Shown: positions 6,497 through 13,424 of the stretch, in pieces
Layout of the letters: each line of letters opens with the position of its first letter
Numbering within the stretch: position 1 is the first letter of the stretch
Translations under genes and position numbers: made by a program
Assembly (NCBI GenBank): GCA_002361355.1
Contig: DESQ01000013.1
Coordinates: 1-13,571, forward strand
Reading direction: 5' to 3'
DNA: 13,571 nt
Origin: Lachnospiraceae bacterium UBA3310
GTDB taxonomy: Bacteria; Bacillota; Clostridia; Lachnospirales; Lachnospiraceae
The notes under the pieces: generated by a model
The model's input: the letters and a program-made list of their open reading frames with translations, nothing else
Told to the model about the DNA's origin: nothing
Databases searched by the model: none

Positions 6497-6859
6497 ATGG
6501 ATTATTATAAGGTATTGGGCGTACCCCGGGATGCGGATGAGGGGCAGATCAAGCGGGCGTACCGCAAAAAAGCCAAGCAGTATCATCCGGATTTGAATCC
6601 GGGGAATGCGGAGGCGGAGACAAAATTTAAGAATATCGTAGAGGCATATGAGGTGCTGGGTAATGCCCAAAAGCGCAGGGAATATGACGCAAAGCAGGAA
6701 ACGGCGGCGGGATTTGGACAAAAGACGGGCCAAAACAGGACAAGTGACAAGAACAGGACAAGTGATAAGAACAGGGCATCCGCGCCGCGGATGAATTTCA
6801 ACAAGAAGAATCCGCTGGATGTGACGGATATGTTTGAGGCGTTTATGAAGATGAAATAG
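6497..6859 (+). CDS. J-domain (DnaJ-like) co-chaperone, short type III
   Basis: This is a 120-residue protein with an N-terminal J-domain (residues 2-65): DYYKVLGVPRDADEGQIKRAYRK, HPD at 30-32, and AYEVLGNAQKRREYD. There is no G/F region, zinc finger or substrate domain, so it is a minimal type III J-protein that should stimulate the ATPase of DnaK. The rest is a polar linker with a tandem repeat (NRTSDK twice) and a short tail NPLDVTDMFEAFMKMK, which may be a partner-binding peptide. The ATG at 6497 is chosen over an upstream in-frame ATG at 6422 because AAAAAGGGAG precedes it at proper distance, the J-domain begins at once, and the upstream stretch overlaps the hairpin. Its place between tube and spike genes suggests a role in CIS assembly. 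Confidence 0.9.
   Translation: MDYYKVLGVPRDADEGQIKRAYRKKAKQYHPDLNPGNAEAETKFKNIVEAYEVLGNAQKRREYDAKQETAAGFGQKTGQNRTSDKNRTSDKNRASAPRMNFNKKNPLDVTDMFEAFMKMK
6734..6776 (+). repeat. 18-bp tandem repeat inside the J-protein linker
   Basis: AACAGGACAAGTGACAAG (6734-6751) is repeated at 6752-6769 with one change (C to T), followed by a partial third unit AACAGGG. The unit is in frame and encodes NRTSDK. Such a repeat can expand or shrink by slippage without breaking the frame. Confidence 0.85.
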
Positions 6860-6861
6860 GG

Positions 6862-6992
6862 GAAGAGAGGCATTATCAACTTGGATTAGTTAATTCGACA
6901 GCTTTTGTGGTGAAAGAATATGCGGCGGGTTCAGGGATGAGTTATATATTCTTTTTTCGGAAAGAACAACAGAACAGCCAATTTATATTATA
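6862..6992 (+). pseudogene. Possible N-terminal remnant of the following ORF in another frame
   Basis: After the J-protein stop, one frame stays open through HYQLGLVNSTAFVVKEYAAG and GMSYIFFF up to a run of six T at 6952-6957. The reading frame of the next ORF (6993-7361) is itself open from 6894 and continues in protein-like fashion (SERTTEQPIYIILADV) just after that run. One extra T would join them into a single product. The joined gene still lacks a convincing start codon, so it may be 5'-truncated as well. This is inferred from frame patterns only. Confidence 0.35.
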
Positions 6993-7361
6993 TTGGCAGA
7001 TGTACGGAAAGATGCTGATGCGGATATTTCTTTACCGTATGGAGGATATGCTTATAATTCCATGTTAGAATGGGATTCTTATAAAGATTGGTTTGATGGA
7101 GAAGCAGAAGGACAATGTGTCTCTTATGAAACTATTGGCGAAATACATGATTCCATATACGATGTGGGACTTTCCTGTGCAATAGATGATTATGTGAACA
7201 GAACGGGCGGGGATGTAGAAAGTAAGTGGGAAGCGTATGGAAATGATATTTATGTAGGGAAAAATGGATATATAGCATGTGCTTATTGCCGAAATGAAGG
7301 GCAAAATATTATCTTTATTTTGGACATAAGTAACAAGGCTTATGCTGTAATTGAGTTATGA
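6993..7361 (+). CDS. Hypothetical protein, probably a frameshifted or truncated accessory gene
   Basis: The longest ORF starts at TTG 6993 and encodes 122 residues with no recognised family. It is acidic and aromatic-rich (EWDSYKDWFDGEAEG, then SKWEAYGNDIYVGKNGYIACAY) and ends in beta-like strands (NIIFILDISNKAYAVIEL). The size and composition resemble small immunity or adaptor proteins, but this is a guess. There is no good ribosome binding site before the TTG, and open, protein-like sequence continues upstream in the same frame without an ATG, so the true start is missing. The region is more AT-rich than the structural genes around it. It may be a decayed insert between the J-protein and spike genes, or an intact gene if the T-run at 6952-6957 is miscounted. 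Confidence 0.4.
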   Translation: MADVRKDADADISLPYGGYAYNSMLEWDSYKDWFDGEAEGQCVSYETIGEIHDSIYDVGLSCAIDDYVNRTGGDVESKWEAYGNDIYVGKNGYIACAYCRNEGQNIIFILDISNKAYAVIEL

Positions 7362-7456
7362 ATAGATGGTTTATAGTTTCTGGATAATTTTATTATATCA
7401 TATCACGTGAGGAGTTTTTCAAACATCTATATATTTACATGGGAGGAGAAACATTT

Positions 7457-7519
7457 TTGAACCAAAATGACGCGCATTGTGAAAAAGAAAGGCAGGGGGA
7501 AACAGTATGGAAGATATGA
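7457..7519 (+). other. Possible 20-codon leader ORF overlapping the vgrG start
   Basis: GGGAGGAG at 7441-7448 is a strong SD with no full gene behind it. Eight bases later a TTG (7457) opens 20 codons (LNQNDAHCEKERQGETVWKI) that end at TGA 7517-7519, overlapping the vgrG ATG at 7507. This could be a leader giving translational coupling, or chance. The rest of the gap 7362-7506 is AT-rich and shows no terminator; a promoter there is possible but no pair of elements was convincing. Confidence 0.25.
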
Positions 7520-9075
7520 TGTTATTGGGGCAACTGCAAATAAAGTGTAAGTTTGCGTATCAGCATATACGCTCCTGCCACTTACAGGAACAGTACGGCA
7601 AGATGGCGAGACTGACAGTTTCCTGTGAGGTAAACTTTCTGGATGCGTATGAGGCGCTTTGCGGTATGCAAGAAGAGCCCATCGAACTGACCGCCCAGGA
7701 TGAGCAAGGCAGGCAGGAATCTTTGTTCAGCGGGTTAATTGATCAGGCGGAGCTTAAAAATGTGGGCGGCTACGCGGTTCTTACCCTGCGGGCGGTGTCT
7801 TATCTCTGGCGCATGAACAGGCAGAAGAAATCCCGTTCTTTTCAGGATATCAGCAGGACTTACAAGGATATCACGGAAGAAATCGCGAAGGAATATGACG
7901 TTAAGGTCAGATGGAACCTGCCGGACAGGGAGATTCCCTGCCCGCTGATCCAGTATCAGGAGACGGACTATGAATTTATCCGCAGGATTGTCAGCCATCT
8001 GGGCGGCAGGGTACTGTCTTCGGACTACGGCAACAGAAAGGAAATCAACATAGGGCTGCCACAGGGCAGCCCGGTACAGATAGACATAGAACGGCATAAA
8101 TATGAGGAAGTCCTGTACAGGAATCCGGAAAGACCTTCCGTGAAGGAGAAAAAGACCGGCTATCGGATTTATGGCAGGGCGTTTTTCCATGCGGGCGAGA
8201 GCGTTGCTGTCTCCGGCAGGACATACGGGGTTATGGCCTGTGAAGTCTCCTTTGACCGTAACGGCATAGAGACTTGTATCAGCGCATATCCGAAAGCGTG
8301 TTTTACCGCCCATAAGATACCGGCTAATAAGCTGAAAGGCGTGGTGATTGCGGGAGAGGTGTTACAGACAAAGGGCGAAGTCCTGCGCCTGCACCTGGAT
8401 ATTGATGAAAAACAGGATGTGGCGACAGCCTATGACTACCCATGGAGGCCCATCACAGGAAACATGCTTTATTGTATGCCTGAAAAAGGGACAAAGGCAG
8501 CGCTGTACTTTGATAAGGATAACGAAGAGAATGCCAAAGCCATTTACAACCTTCGGGAAAACGGGGAGCAGTGCGCAGATCTTTCGGATTATCATAACCG
8601 CTATTTTACCACAGACCACGGGAAGCGTCTGTATATGAAACCGGGGGAGATGGGGCTGGTACATAACGAGGATCAGAATGCGCAGATCGCCCTTGTGGAC
8701 AGCAGCATACTTCGCATGGACACCGTAAACAAAATCTCCATCCAGGCGCAGGGGCAGGTGCAGTTCCAGGCAAAGAGCGTTACAGTGACTGCACCCAAGG
8801 AAATCACGATGGTGAGAAAAGACCTGTCAAAGCCCACAGTAATCAATTTATGCAACGCTTTTGATGCGATCGGGCAGGTGGGAGGCTTTCAAACAGTACC
8901 TAAAGAAGTAGAAAAAAAGCCTGCGGGCTATAAAGGGGACAATCAGGAAAAAAACTATACGTTGCAAGGGGCTGTTGGTGCAATACTGGCCAGTATTCCT
9001 ACAGAAAATATGGGAGATAATGATCTGATAAAAAGAGTGGCAGGAAGCATGCCTGTCATTGCAAAATTATCATAG
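7507..9075 (+). CDS. VgrG/gpD-like spike protein of the contractile injection system
   Basis: This 522-residue protein forms the trimeric spike that caps the tube and carries tip effectors. Residues about 5-275 match the gpD/gp27-like part. The diagnostic stretch is QYQETDYEFIRRIVSHLGG at 149-167, the counterpart of the QY-x-E-(S/T)-D-x-x-F motif of VgrG proteins. Residues about 278-355 (GVVIAGEVLQ to KAIYNLREN) are a gp5-like OB-fold, and 380-440 is a short beta-helix with alternating residues (KISIQAQGQVQFQAKSVTV). The end (GAVGAILASIP...) is a poorly conserved tail. It is shorter than many proteobacterial VgrGs (600 or more) and has no added enzyme domain. The SD AGGGGG lies 7-8 bases before the ATG; internal ATGs at codons 4 and 5 are alternatives. 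The next gene starts 14 bases downstream. Confidence 0.85.
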   Translation: MEDMMLLGQLQIKCKFAYQHIRSCHLQEQYGKMARLTVSCEVNFLDAYEALCGMQEEPIELTAQDEQGRQESLFSGLIDQAELKNVGGYAVLTLRAVSYLWRMNRQKKSRSFQDISRTYKDITEEIAKEYDVKVRWNLPDREIPCPLIQYQETDYEFIRRIVSHLGGRVLSSDYGNRKEINIGLPQGSPVQIDIERHKYEEVLYRNPERPSVKEKKTGYRIYGRAFFHAGESVAVSGRTYGVMACEVSFDRNGIETCISAYPKACFTAHKIPANKLKGVVIAGEVLQTKGEVLRLHLDIDEKQDVATAYDYPWRPITGNMLYCMPEKGTKAALYFDKDNEENAKAIYNLRENGEQCADLSDYHNRYFTTDHGKRLYMKPGEMGLVHNEDQNAQIALVDSSILRMDTVNKISIQAQGQVQFQAKSVTVTAPKEITMVRKDLSKPTVINLCNAFDAIGQVGGFQTVPKEVEKKPAGYKGDNQEKNYTLQGAVGAILASIPTENMGDNDLIKRVAGSMPVIAKLS

Positions 9076-9089
9076 GAGGTGATGGGTAA

Positions 9090-9296
9090 ATGAGCAACAG
9101 GGTTAAAATAGGTGCGATCGGGAAAAATCCGTTGATTGAGAAAATAAACAAACTTAATTCTATAGATATTCAGGGATATGCAGTGAAAAGGATGGAGGAA
9201 TTACTCATTTTGGATCAGCCCAATGAGTTGGATTGGTATGCGGAAAATTTGGGAGATTCAACGTTTGCGTCGGAGGAGCGAAGGGATGCAGAATGA
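9090..9296 (+). CDS. Small protein of unknown function downstream of the spike
   Basis: This 68-residue protein is not recognised. It follows vgrG by 14 bases with an excellent AGGAGGTGATGG region before the ATG, so it is very likely translated. The sequence is polar and mostly helical (PLIEKINKLNSIDIQGYAVKRMEELLI) with an acidic, aromatic stretch (ELDWYAENLGD). There is no signal peptide, membrane helix or cysteine. Its last 11 bases overlap the start of the next gene, and an SD for that gene (GGAGGAG) lies within its own 3' end, so the two are translationally coupled. Placement suggests a helper of the spike-effector complex, but nothing in the sequence proves it. Confidence 0.7.
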   Translation: MSNRVKIGAIGKNPLIEKINKLNSIDIQGYAVKRMEELLILDQPNELDWYAENLGDSTFASEERRDAE

Positions 9297-9798
9297 GAAA
9301 ATACAGACACAGGGAATCGGTTTATGGGATGATGTATTTCAGACTGAACTGCCAATCGGCTTTGAAATCGCAGACGAGAGATTGATAAAGTGCAAGTTTC
9401 CCTATATTTCGAAACCGGAATATATCTTTTGGAAAGAGCAGAATAGCCAGATTGTTACTTTTAGTTTATTACATAAAGAACTAAGGAATGAGCAGATAGA
9501 ATCGGCTATATGGGAGATACAGCAGATGATCACACACAGATATCCGGAAAATATACGGGATTATGCCTGTTGTCTGGATCATATCGGAGTGGATACAGGG
9601 TATTTTTCTTTTTGGACGGGTGGCATTCCCAATGGTGAATATCATGCGGTATTTATTATGTCGGTACAGGACAGGATGATGTTAGGGACATATCACTGTA
9701 ATGCGGACTATGAGGGGCAGGCAAAAGATGCAGTACTCCACATCTTAAAGAGAACGAAGGTTCATACGGCGGAGAGGTCGTGGATGGTAATTAGGTAA
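9286..9798 (+). CDS. Putative effector adaptor/chaperone-like protein A
   Basis: This 170-residue cytoplasmic protein has no firm family assignment. ATG 9286 is preferred over an in-frame ATG at 9223 because GGAGGAG lies at 9272-9278, and the earlier start would overlap the previous gene by 74 bases. The layout is alpha/beta: IVTFSLLHKEL (strand), a helix near IESAIWEIQQMI, then FIMSVQDRMMLGTYHCNAD followed by a final helix. The last block is echoed in the next gene (FLFSVRDRLILGNFHCSFS), so the two are paralogues. The strand-helix order and the 'S-x-x-DR-x-x-LG-x-x-HC' finish resemble the DcrB/DUF1795 (EagT6-like) adaptors that load effectors on VgrG. That resemblance is my inference from pattern and position between spike and effector. 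Confidence 0.65.
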   Translation: MQNEKIQTQGIGLWDDVFQTELPIGFEIADERLIKCKFPYISKPEYIFWKEQNSQIVTFSLLHKELRNEQIESAIWEIQQMITHRYPENIRDYACCLDHIGVDTGYFSFWTGGIPNGEYHAVFIMSVQDRMMLGTYHCNADYEGQAKDAVLHILKRTKVHTAERSWMVIR

Positions 9799-9828
9799 TT
9801 AGGAATGCGCTTTGACAGGGAGAAAATT

Positions 9829-10398
9829 ATGGAAGATAAACAGTATCCGGATCAAATTATTTTGGAATTACGAAAGGAATGTGAAAAAAGACAGGAAGGC
9901 TCGCTCCTTTTGAAGATACCTGACCTTAGAAAAATCGCAATATATGAAAATGCCGCTTATATGATGATTCCGGCTGAGTGGGAGAGTATGAGTGCGGTTT
10001 GGAGATGCGCGAAATATAACCGGAGTGACAGGCCGGAAATCATAATGACGGATATGCATGGAGATGCTACTATTACGTTTTCTGCCATAGGAGAAATGGA
10101 TGAAAGTGTCGGAATCAGACAGCAACTCATACAGTTAAGAGAAAATATGCAACGAGTATGGAGACAGATAGTTTTTTATGGCATGGGAACGGTAAAAGCA
10201 GGAGAAAAGGACGTGGAATGGATGGACTGTAAAACATTCTGCATTGACAGTGAGTTGTATAGTTTGCTGTTTCTGTTCAGCGTCAGGGATCGGCTGATTC
10301 TGGGAAATTTTCATTGCAGCTTTTCTATATATGTCAGGTGGAGACCGAAAATTTTAGAGATGCTGACAACGATTGAAGAAGTGGAGATGAGTAAATGA
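9829..10398 (+). CDS. Putative effector adaptor/chaperone-like protein B, paralogue of A
   Basis: This 189-residue protein is related to the preceding one by its C-terminal block (LFLFSVRDRLILGNFHCSFS, then a helix KILEMLTTIEE) and by the strand ATITFSAIGEMDE at mid-protein. ATG 9829 is chosen because AGGGAG (9817-9822) sits six bases upstream; an in-frame ATG at 9805 has no proper SD. The MMIPAEWE motif near residue 45 recalls the P-x-x-W of DcrB-like proteins, which bind hydrophobic segments of effectors. No signal peptide is seen. Forty-six bases separate it from the effector gene. Two unlike copies suggest either a heterodimer or one adaptor per client. Function remains inferred from position. 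Confidence 0.65.
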   Translation: MEDKQYPDQIILELRKECEKRQEGSLLLKIPDLRKIAIYENAAYMMIPAEWESMSAVWRCAKYNRSDRPEIIMTDMHGDATITFSAIGEMDESVGIRQQLIQLRENMQRVWRQIVFYGMGTVKAGEKDVEWMDCKTFCIDSELYSLLFLFSVRDRLILGNFHCSFSIYVRWRPKILEMLTTIEEVEMSK

Positions 10399-10444
10399 TG
10401 AGCCGTGGAAAGCGCGGTCACGGAATACGTAGGAGGAAGGGAGC

Positions 10445-11932
10445 ATGAGTAGATTAGAGGAAATTAAGAAAAATGAAGCACAACGAATTTTGGGGAAAGA
10501 ATCTGTTACGGCGGAAGATATAGAAAAGGTATTTGAGGTTTATGGAGAAGAGGATCTTTTTTATGAATATTTGGTAAATAGCGCTGTGTTAACATGTGAA
10601 CAAAGTACCAATGAGACCCAAAATATAAAGGTGCGTGATAAAGTACTTGATTTTAGCGTGATGGATAATGGAATAATGGCGGGGGGCGTGCCGGTGGACA
10701 AGGATAAGGTATTGGGAAATCTAATTGTGACGCAGACAAAGAGGGCAGAGATTAGAGGTGAAAAACATGCAACAACGGTTGATTATTGTGTGGAAAGAAA
10801 TATACCGAGTTTTGGGAACTGTAAAAATATTAAATATAATGATAGCGAAAAAGAAAGGATGTTAGAGGGAGCGATTAAAGATAAAACTCATGGGAATTGT
10901 AAATACTTGATTAAGATTATGAATGAGTGGGAAGATGAAGATTTGCAGAAATTACCGTTGCAATTTGATACAAGAGCAGGCATGAAAAATGGATTAACAA
11001 TGACAAGCATGCTTTTTTGCGCTCATGGAGGCTGGATTTATCCGGTTACGAGTGGACAAAGTGATTTGGGTGTAAGCGGAATAGATGGCTATATAATGTC
11101 ATGCTTAGGTGCATACATAAATGGTGAACTAAGTGAGGAAAAGGTAGATAAGATAATTAAGCTTTGGGCGTCTTGTCAACCGCCGATTGCGAAGATAGTT
11201 AACTGGGATCATGTAGGAGAGGATGATAAATATGATGCATATATAATGGCGTGGACATATTATTGGAATAGAAGGATTGAGGATAGGTTATTTGATGATA
11301 CAAAATTTACGATAAGGCCGGAGGTGGTCAAAGCAATGATTATGGATGAATCTTCATGGGGACATGATTCTGGGAAGAATGTTGAGAGGGATGTTATGCA
11401 GTCTCTCTATCCTGGAGATTATGCGTTGTGGATGCTGTCAGGGTATGATCCGTTGGATAAAGAGAAGGGAAGATGTCATTATGGGATAGATGAAAAAGTA
11501 ATATATGCAATAGAAAAAACAGCTGATAAAGGGTATGTGGAATCGACAATGTTTAAACATAATAAGTTTAATATGGGTGATGTAAAAGAAGCAAAGTTGG
11601 AAAGCGGATTAGGGGTGGTAAGGGACAATATAATTACAGTGATCACGTCGCTTTGTGATGAATCCCTTCCAACAGATGTGCAAAGGGCAGAGGGTGAATA
11701 TCTTATATATTATGACAAGATCACCCCAAACCTAAGTATCGCATGTGGTATCCGACATTTAGTATATAAGATAAAAAAAGGAGGTAGTGAAGCAGAAGGA
11801 GTTCGCGGATATAATGGAGATGGCAAAGAAGGTACAACAGGAAAAGATGATGCATACTTTATAGCGATTAATAAACATTTAGAAGAGCATCTTGCGTTAA
11901 ATGGGCAACCGATGGGGAGGTTACAGGAATGA
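10445..11932 (+). CDS. PAAR-like (DUF4280-type) tip effector with lytic-transglycosylase-like domain
   Basis: This 495-residue protein has no signal peptide, as expected for cargo of an injection machine. Residues 45-165 follow the DUF4280/PAAR-like pattern: AVLTCEQST (C51), HATTVDYCVERNIPSFGNC (C126), and GNCKYLIKIMNEW (C152). The motif MLFCAHGGWIYPVTSGQ (189-205) matches the block that commonly follows such domains. Residues 285-445 resemble a lysozyme-like lytic transglycosylase: VVKAMIMDESSWG with candidate catalytic E302, DVMQSLYPGD at 316, and NLSIACGIRHLVYK (429-442), equivalent to the 'NI-x-x-G-x-x-L' helix. The protein would cap the spike and cleave peptidoglycan. AGGAGGAA precedes the ATG. 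The gene is much more AT-rich than the sheath gene, suggesting separate acquisition. The domain calls are by eye; the enzymatic one is the less certain. Confidence 0.75.
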   Translation: MSRLEEIKKNEAQRILGKESVTAEDIEKVFEVYGEEDLFYEYLVNSAVLTCEQSTNETQNIKVRDKVLDFSVMDNGIMAGGVPVDKDKVLGNLIVTQTKRAEIRGEKHATTVDYCVERNIPSFGNCKNIKYNDSEKERMLEGAIKDKTHGNCKYLIKIMNEWEDEDLQKLPLQFDTRAGMKNGLTMTSMLFCAHGGWIYPVTSGQSDLGVSGIDGYIMSCLGAYINGELSEEKVDKIIKLWASCQPPIAKIVNWDHVGEDDKYDAYIMAWTYYWNRRIEDRLFDDTKFTIRPEVVKAMIMDESSWGHDSGKNVERDVMQSLYPGDYALWMLSGYDPLDKEKGRCHYGIDEKVIYAIEKTADKGYVESTMFKHNKFNMGDVKEAKLESGLGVVRDNIITVITSLCDESLPTDVQRAEGEYLIYYDKITPNLSIACGIRHLVYKIKKGGSEAEGVRGYNGDGKEGTTGKDDAYFIAINKHLEEHLALNGQPMGRLQE

Positions 11933-13413
11933 GGAAATATAGAAATTACATACTGGTGGCGATTACCCTATGTCTGTTGCTTGGCGGAGACAGGATGACA
12001 TGTTTTGCGACAGACAAACAGTCGGGCGAAGAAGGATTTATACAGCAGGATGGGATGTTTGTACAATATCAAAAACTTACCTACAAGGTCAATGATAACG
12101 GAGAAGCAGTAATCACCGGCGGAGTACCGGAAATAACGGTATACGATCTTCAAGATTATATGGAGGATTTAGATTTTACTAGTAATTCTGACAAGAGCGA
12201 ACTGGTGATTCCGGCGACTATCGACGGGTATGATGTTGTCGGTATTGCCGACCGGGCATTTGCTTACAGACAGGATATCCATAGTTTGCAGATAGAGGGG
12301 GGAGTACGGTATATTGGGGCTTATGCCTTTGCAGGATGCAGGCATATGAGTACCCCGATTTTAGGGGAAGGACTTCAGGCGATCGGAGAGGGCGCTTTTC
12401 GGGATACTTTGTTGAGTGGGGATTGGGAAATAAGCGCATATGCATATGATGAATTTAATGGATTCCTGCCGGACAGCTTAATGGCAATCGGTAGAGAGGC
12501 ATTTGCCGGCTGTAGTAATTTGGAAGATATTGTGCTGCCGCCGTTTGCAGACATTGATCCGAGTGCTTTTGAAGATACGCCATGGCAGGAGGCGAGGGAT
12601 GAGAAATTTCAGATTAGGGGAAGCTGTCTGGAAGGGATCAGGGACAATACGGATCCGGTGTTGGAAATTCCCTATGGCGTGACAAGATTGGAACAAGGAG
12701 ATACGCAGTCGGCAAGGCCGATTATGGATGAAATTTCCAGGCAGACAGTATATGAAGAGATTATCTTTCCAGATACGGTGGTGCAACTTGGTGATTGTTG
12801 CCTTGCAAGGCTCAAGATAAAGCGGATAGAAATGCCTAATAGTATAAAAGATATTCAAGGTTCTGCATTTATGTATGGAAGGGTGTCAGAAATTATATTG
12901 TCTGAGAAGACAGAGGTTATCGGTGAGGGAGCCTTTTATGGAGTTGATGGGTTTGAGACAATCCTTATTCCGTCTTCTGTACGAACCATAGAAGATCTTG
13001 CATTTGGGGAATGTTGGGATTTACGCAGGATTATCATACCGGGAACGGTAGAAAGTATAGGAGAAGAGGTGTTTTTTGAATGTAAAAATCTAATGGAAGT
13101 TATTTATGAAGAAGGGATTCAGGAGATTGGCTGCGGTTATAAGGATACCTCAATAAGGCGCATACAGTTTCCGGAAAGCACTGTAAGCATCAGGGCACAC
13201 AGAAGTGGCGGTTTTTGGTGCACTCCTAATTTGGAACGGGTCTATATTCCGGCAGGAGCAACAGATTTGGACGATGAACTTTTTTTCATAAGAGCAAAAT
13301 ATTTAAATGATGGACTCAGGGTCTATGGGCAGAAGGGAAGCCGGGCGGAGGAACTGGCAATCCAGAGCGGATATGAGTTTGTTGAAGTGGAGAATGGGGA
13401 CGAGATGCCGTGA
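11929..13413 (+). CDS. Secreted BspA-type leucine-rich repeat (LRR_5) protein
   Basis: This 494-residue protein starts with a signal peptide (MRKYRNYILVAITLCLLLGG, likely cut after C25-F26-A27). From about residue 92 to 460 it has LRR_5 repeats of the Treponema/BspA type, such as VVGIADRAFAYRQDIHSLQI, IGEGAF, IGREAFAGCSNLEDIVLP and IGEEVFFECKNLMEVIY. The end (GSRAEELAIQSGYEFVEVE) is the usual closing unit. No cell-wall anchor motif is visible. Its ATG overlaps the TGA of the effector gene (ATGA, 4 bases), so the two are translationally coupled. An exported partner of a peptidoglycan-targeting effector fits an immunity protein or a surface/target-binding factor; neither can be decided from sequence. 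Confidence 0.85.
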   Translation: MRKYRNYILVAITLCLLLGGDRMTCFATDKQSGEEGFIQQDGMFVQYQKLTYKVNDNGEAVITGGVPEITVYDLQDYMEDLDFTSNSDKSELVIPATIDGYDVVGIADRAFAYRQDIHSLQIEGGVRYIGAYAFAGCRHMSTPILGEGLQAIGEGAFRDTLLSGDWEISAYAYDEFNGFLPDSLMAIGREAFAGCSNLEDIVLPPFADIDPSAFEDTPWQEARDEKFQIRGSCLEGIRDNTDPVLEIPYGVTRLEQGDTQSARPIMDEISRQTVYEEIIFPDTVVQLGDCCLARLKIKRIEMPNSIKDIQGSAFMYGRVSEIILSEKTEVIGEGAFYGVDGFETILIPSSVRTIEDLAFGECWDLRRIIIPGTVESIGEEVFFECKNLMEVIYEEGIQEIGCGYKDTSIRRIQFPESTVSIRAHRSGGFWCTPNLERVYIPAGATDLDDELFFIRAKYLNDGLRVYGQKGSRAEELAIQSGYEFVEVENGDEMP

Positions 13414-13424
13414 GGGAGGAGAAA

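Noticed and set aside
3335..9075. Interpretation as a plain Myoviridae prophage
   Set aside because: No capsid, terminase, portal, integrase, holin or phage regulator is seen; vWA, J-protein and DUF4280-type effector fit an injection system better. Genes outside the window could still change this.
9223..9285. Upstream start for adaptor A
   Set aside because: It would overlap the previous gene by 74 bases and lacks the SD that sits before 9286.
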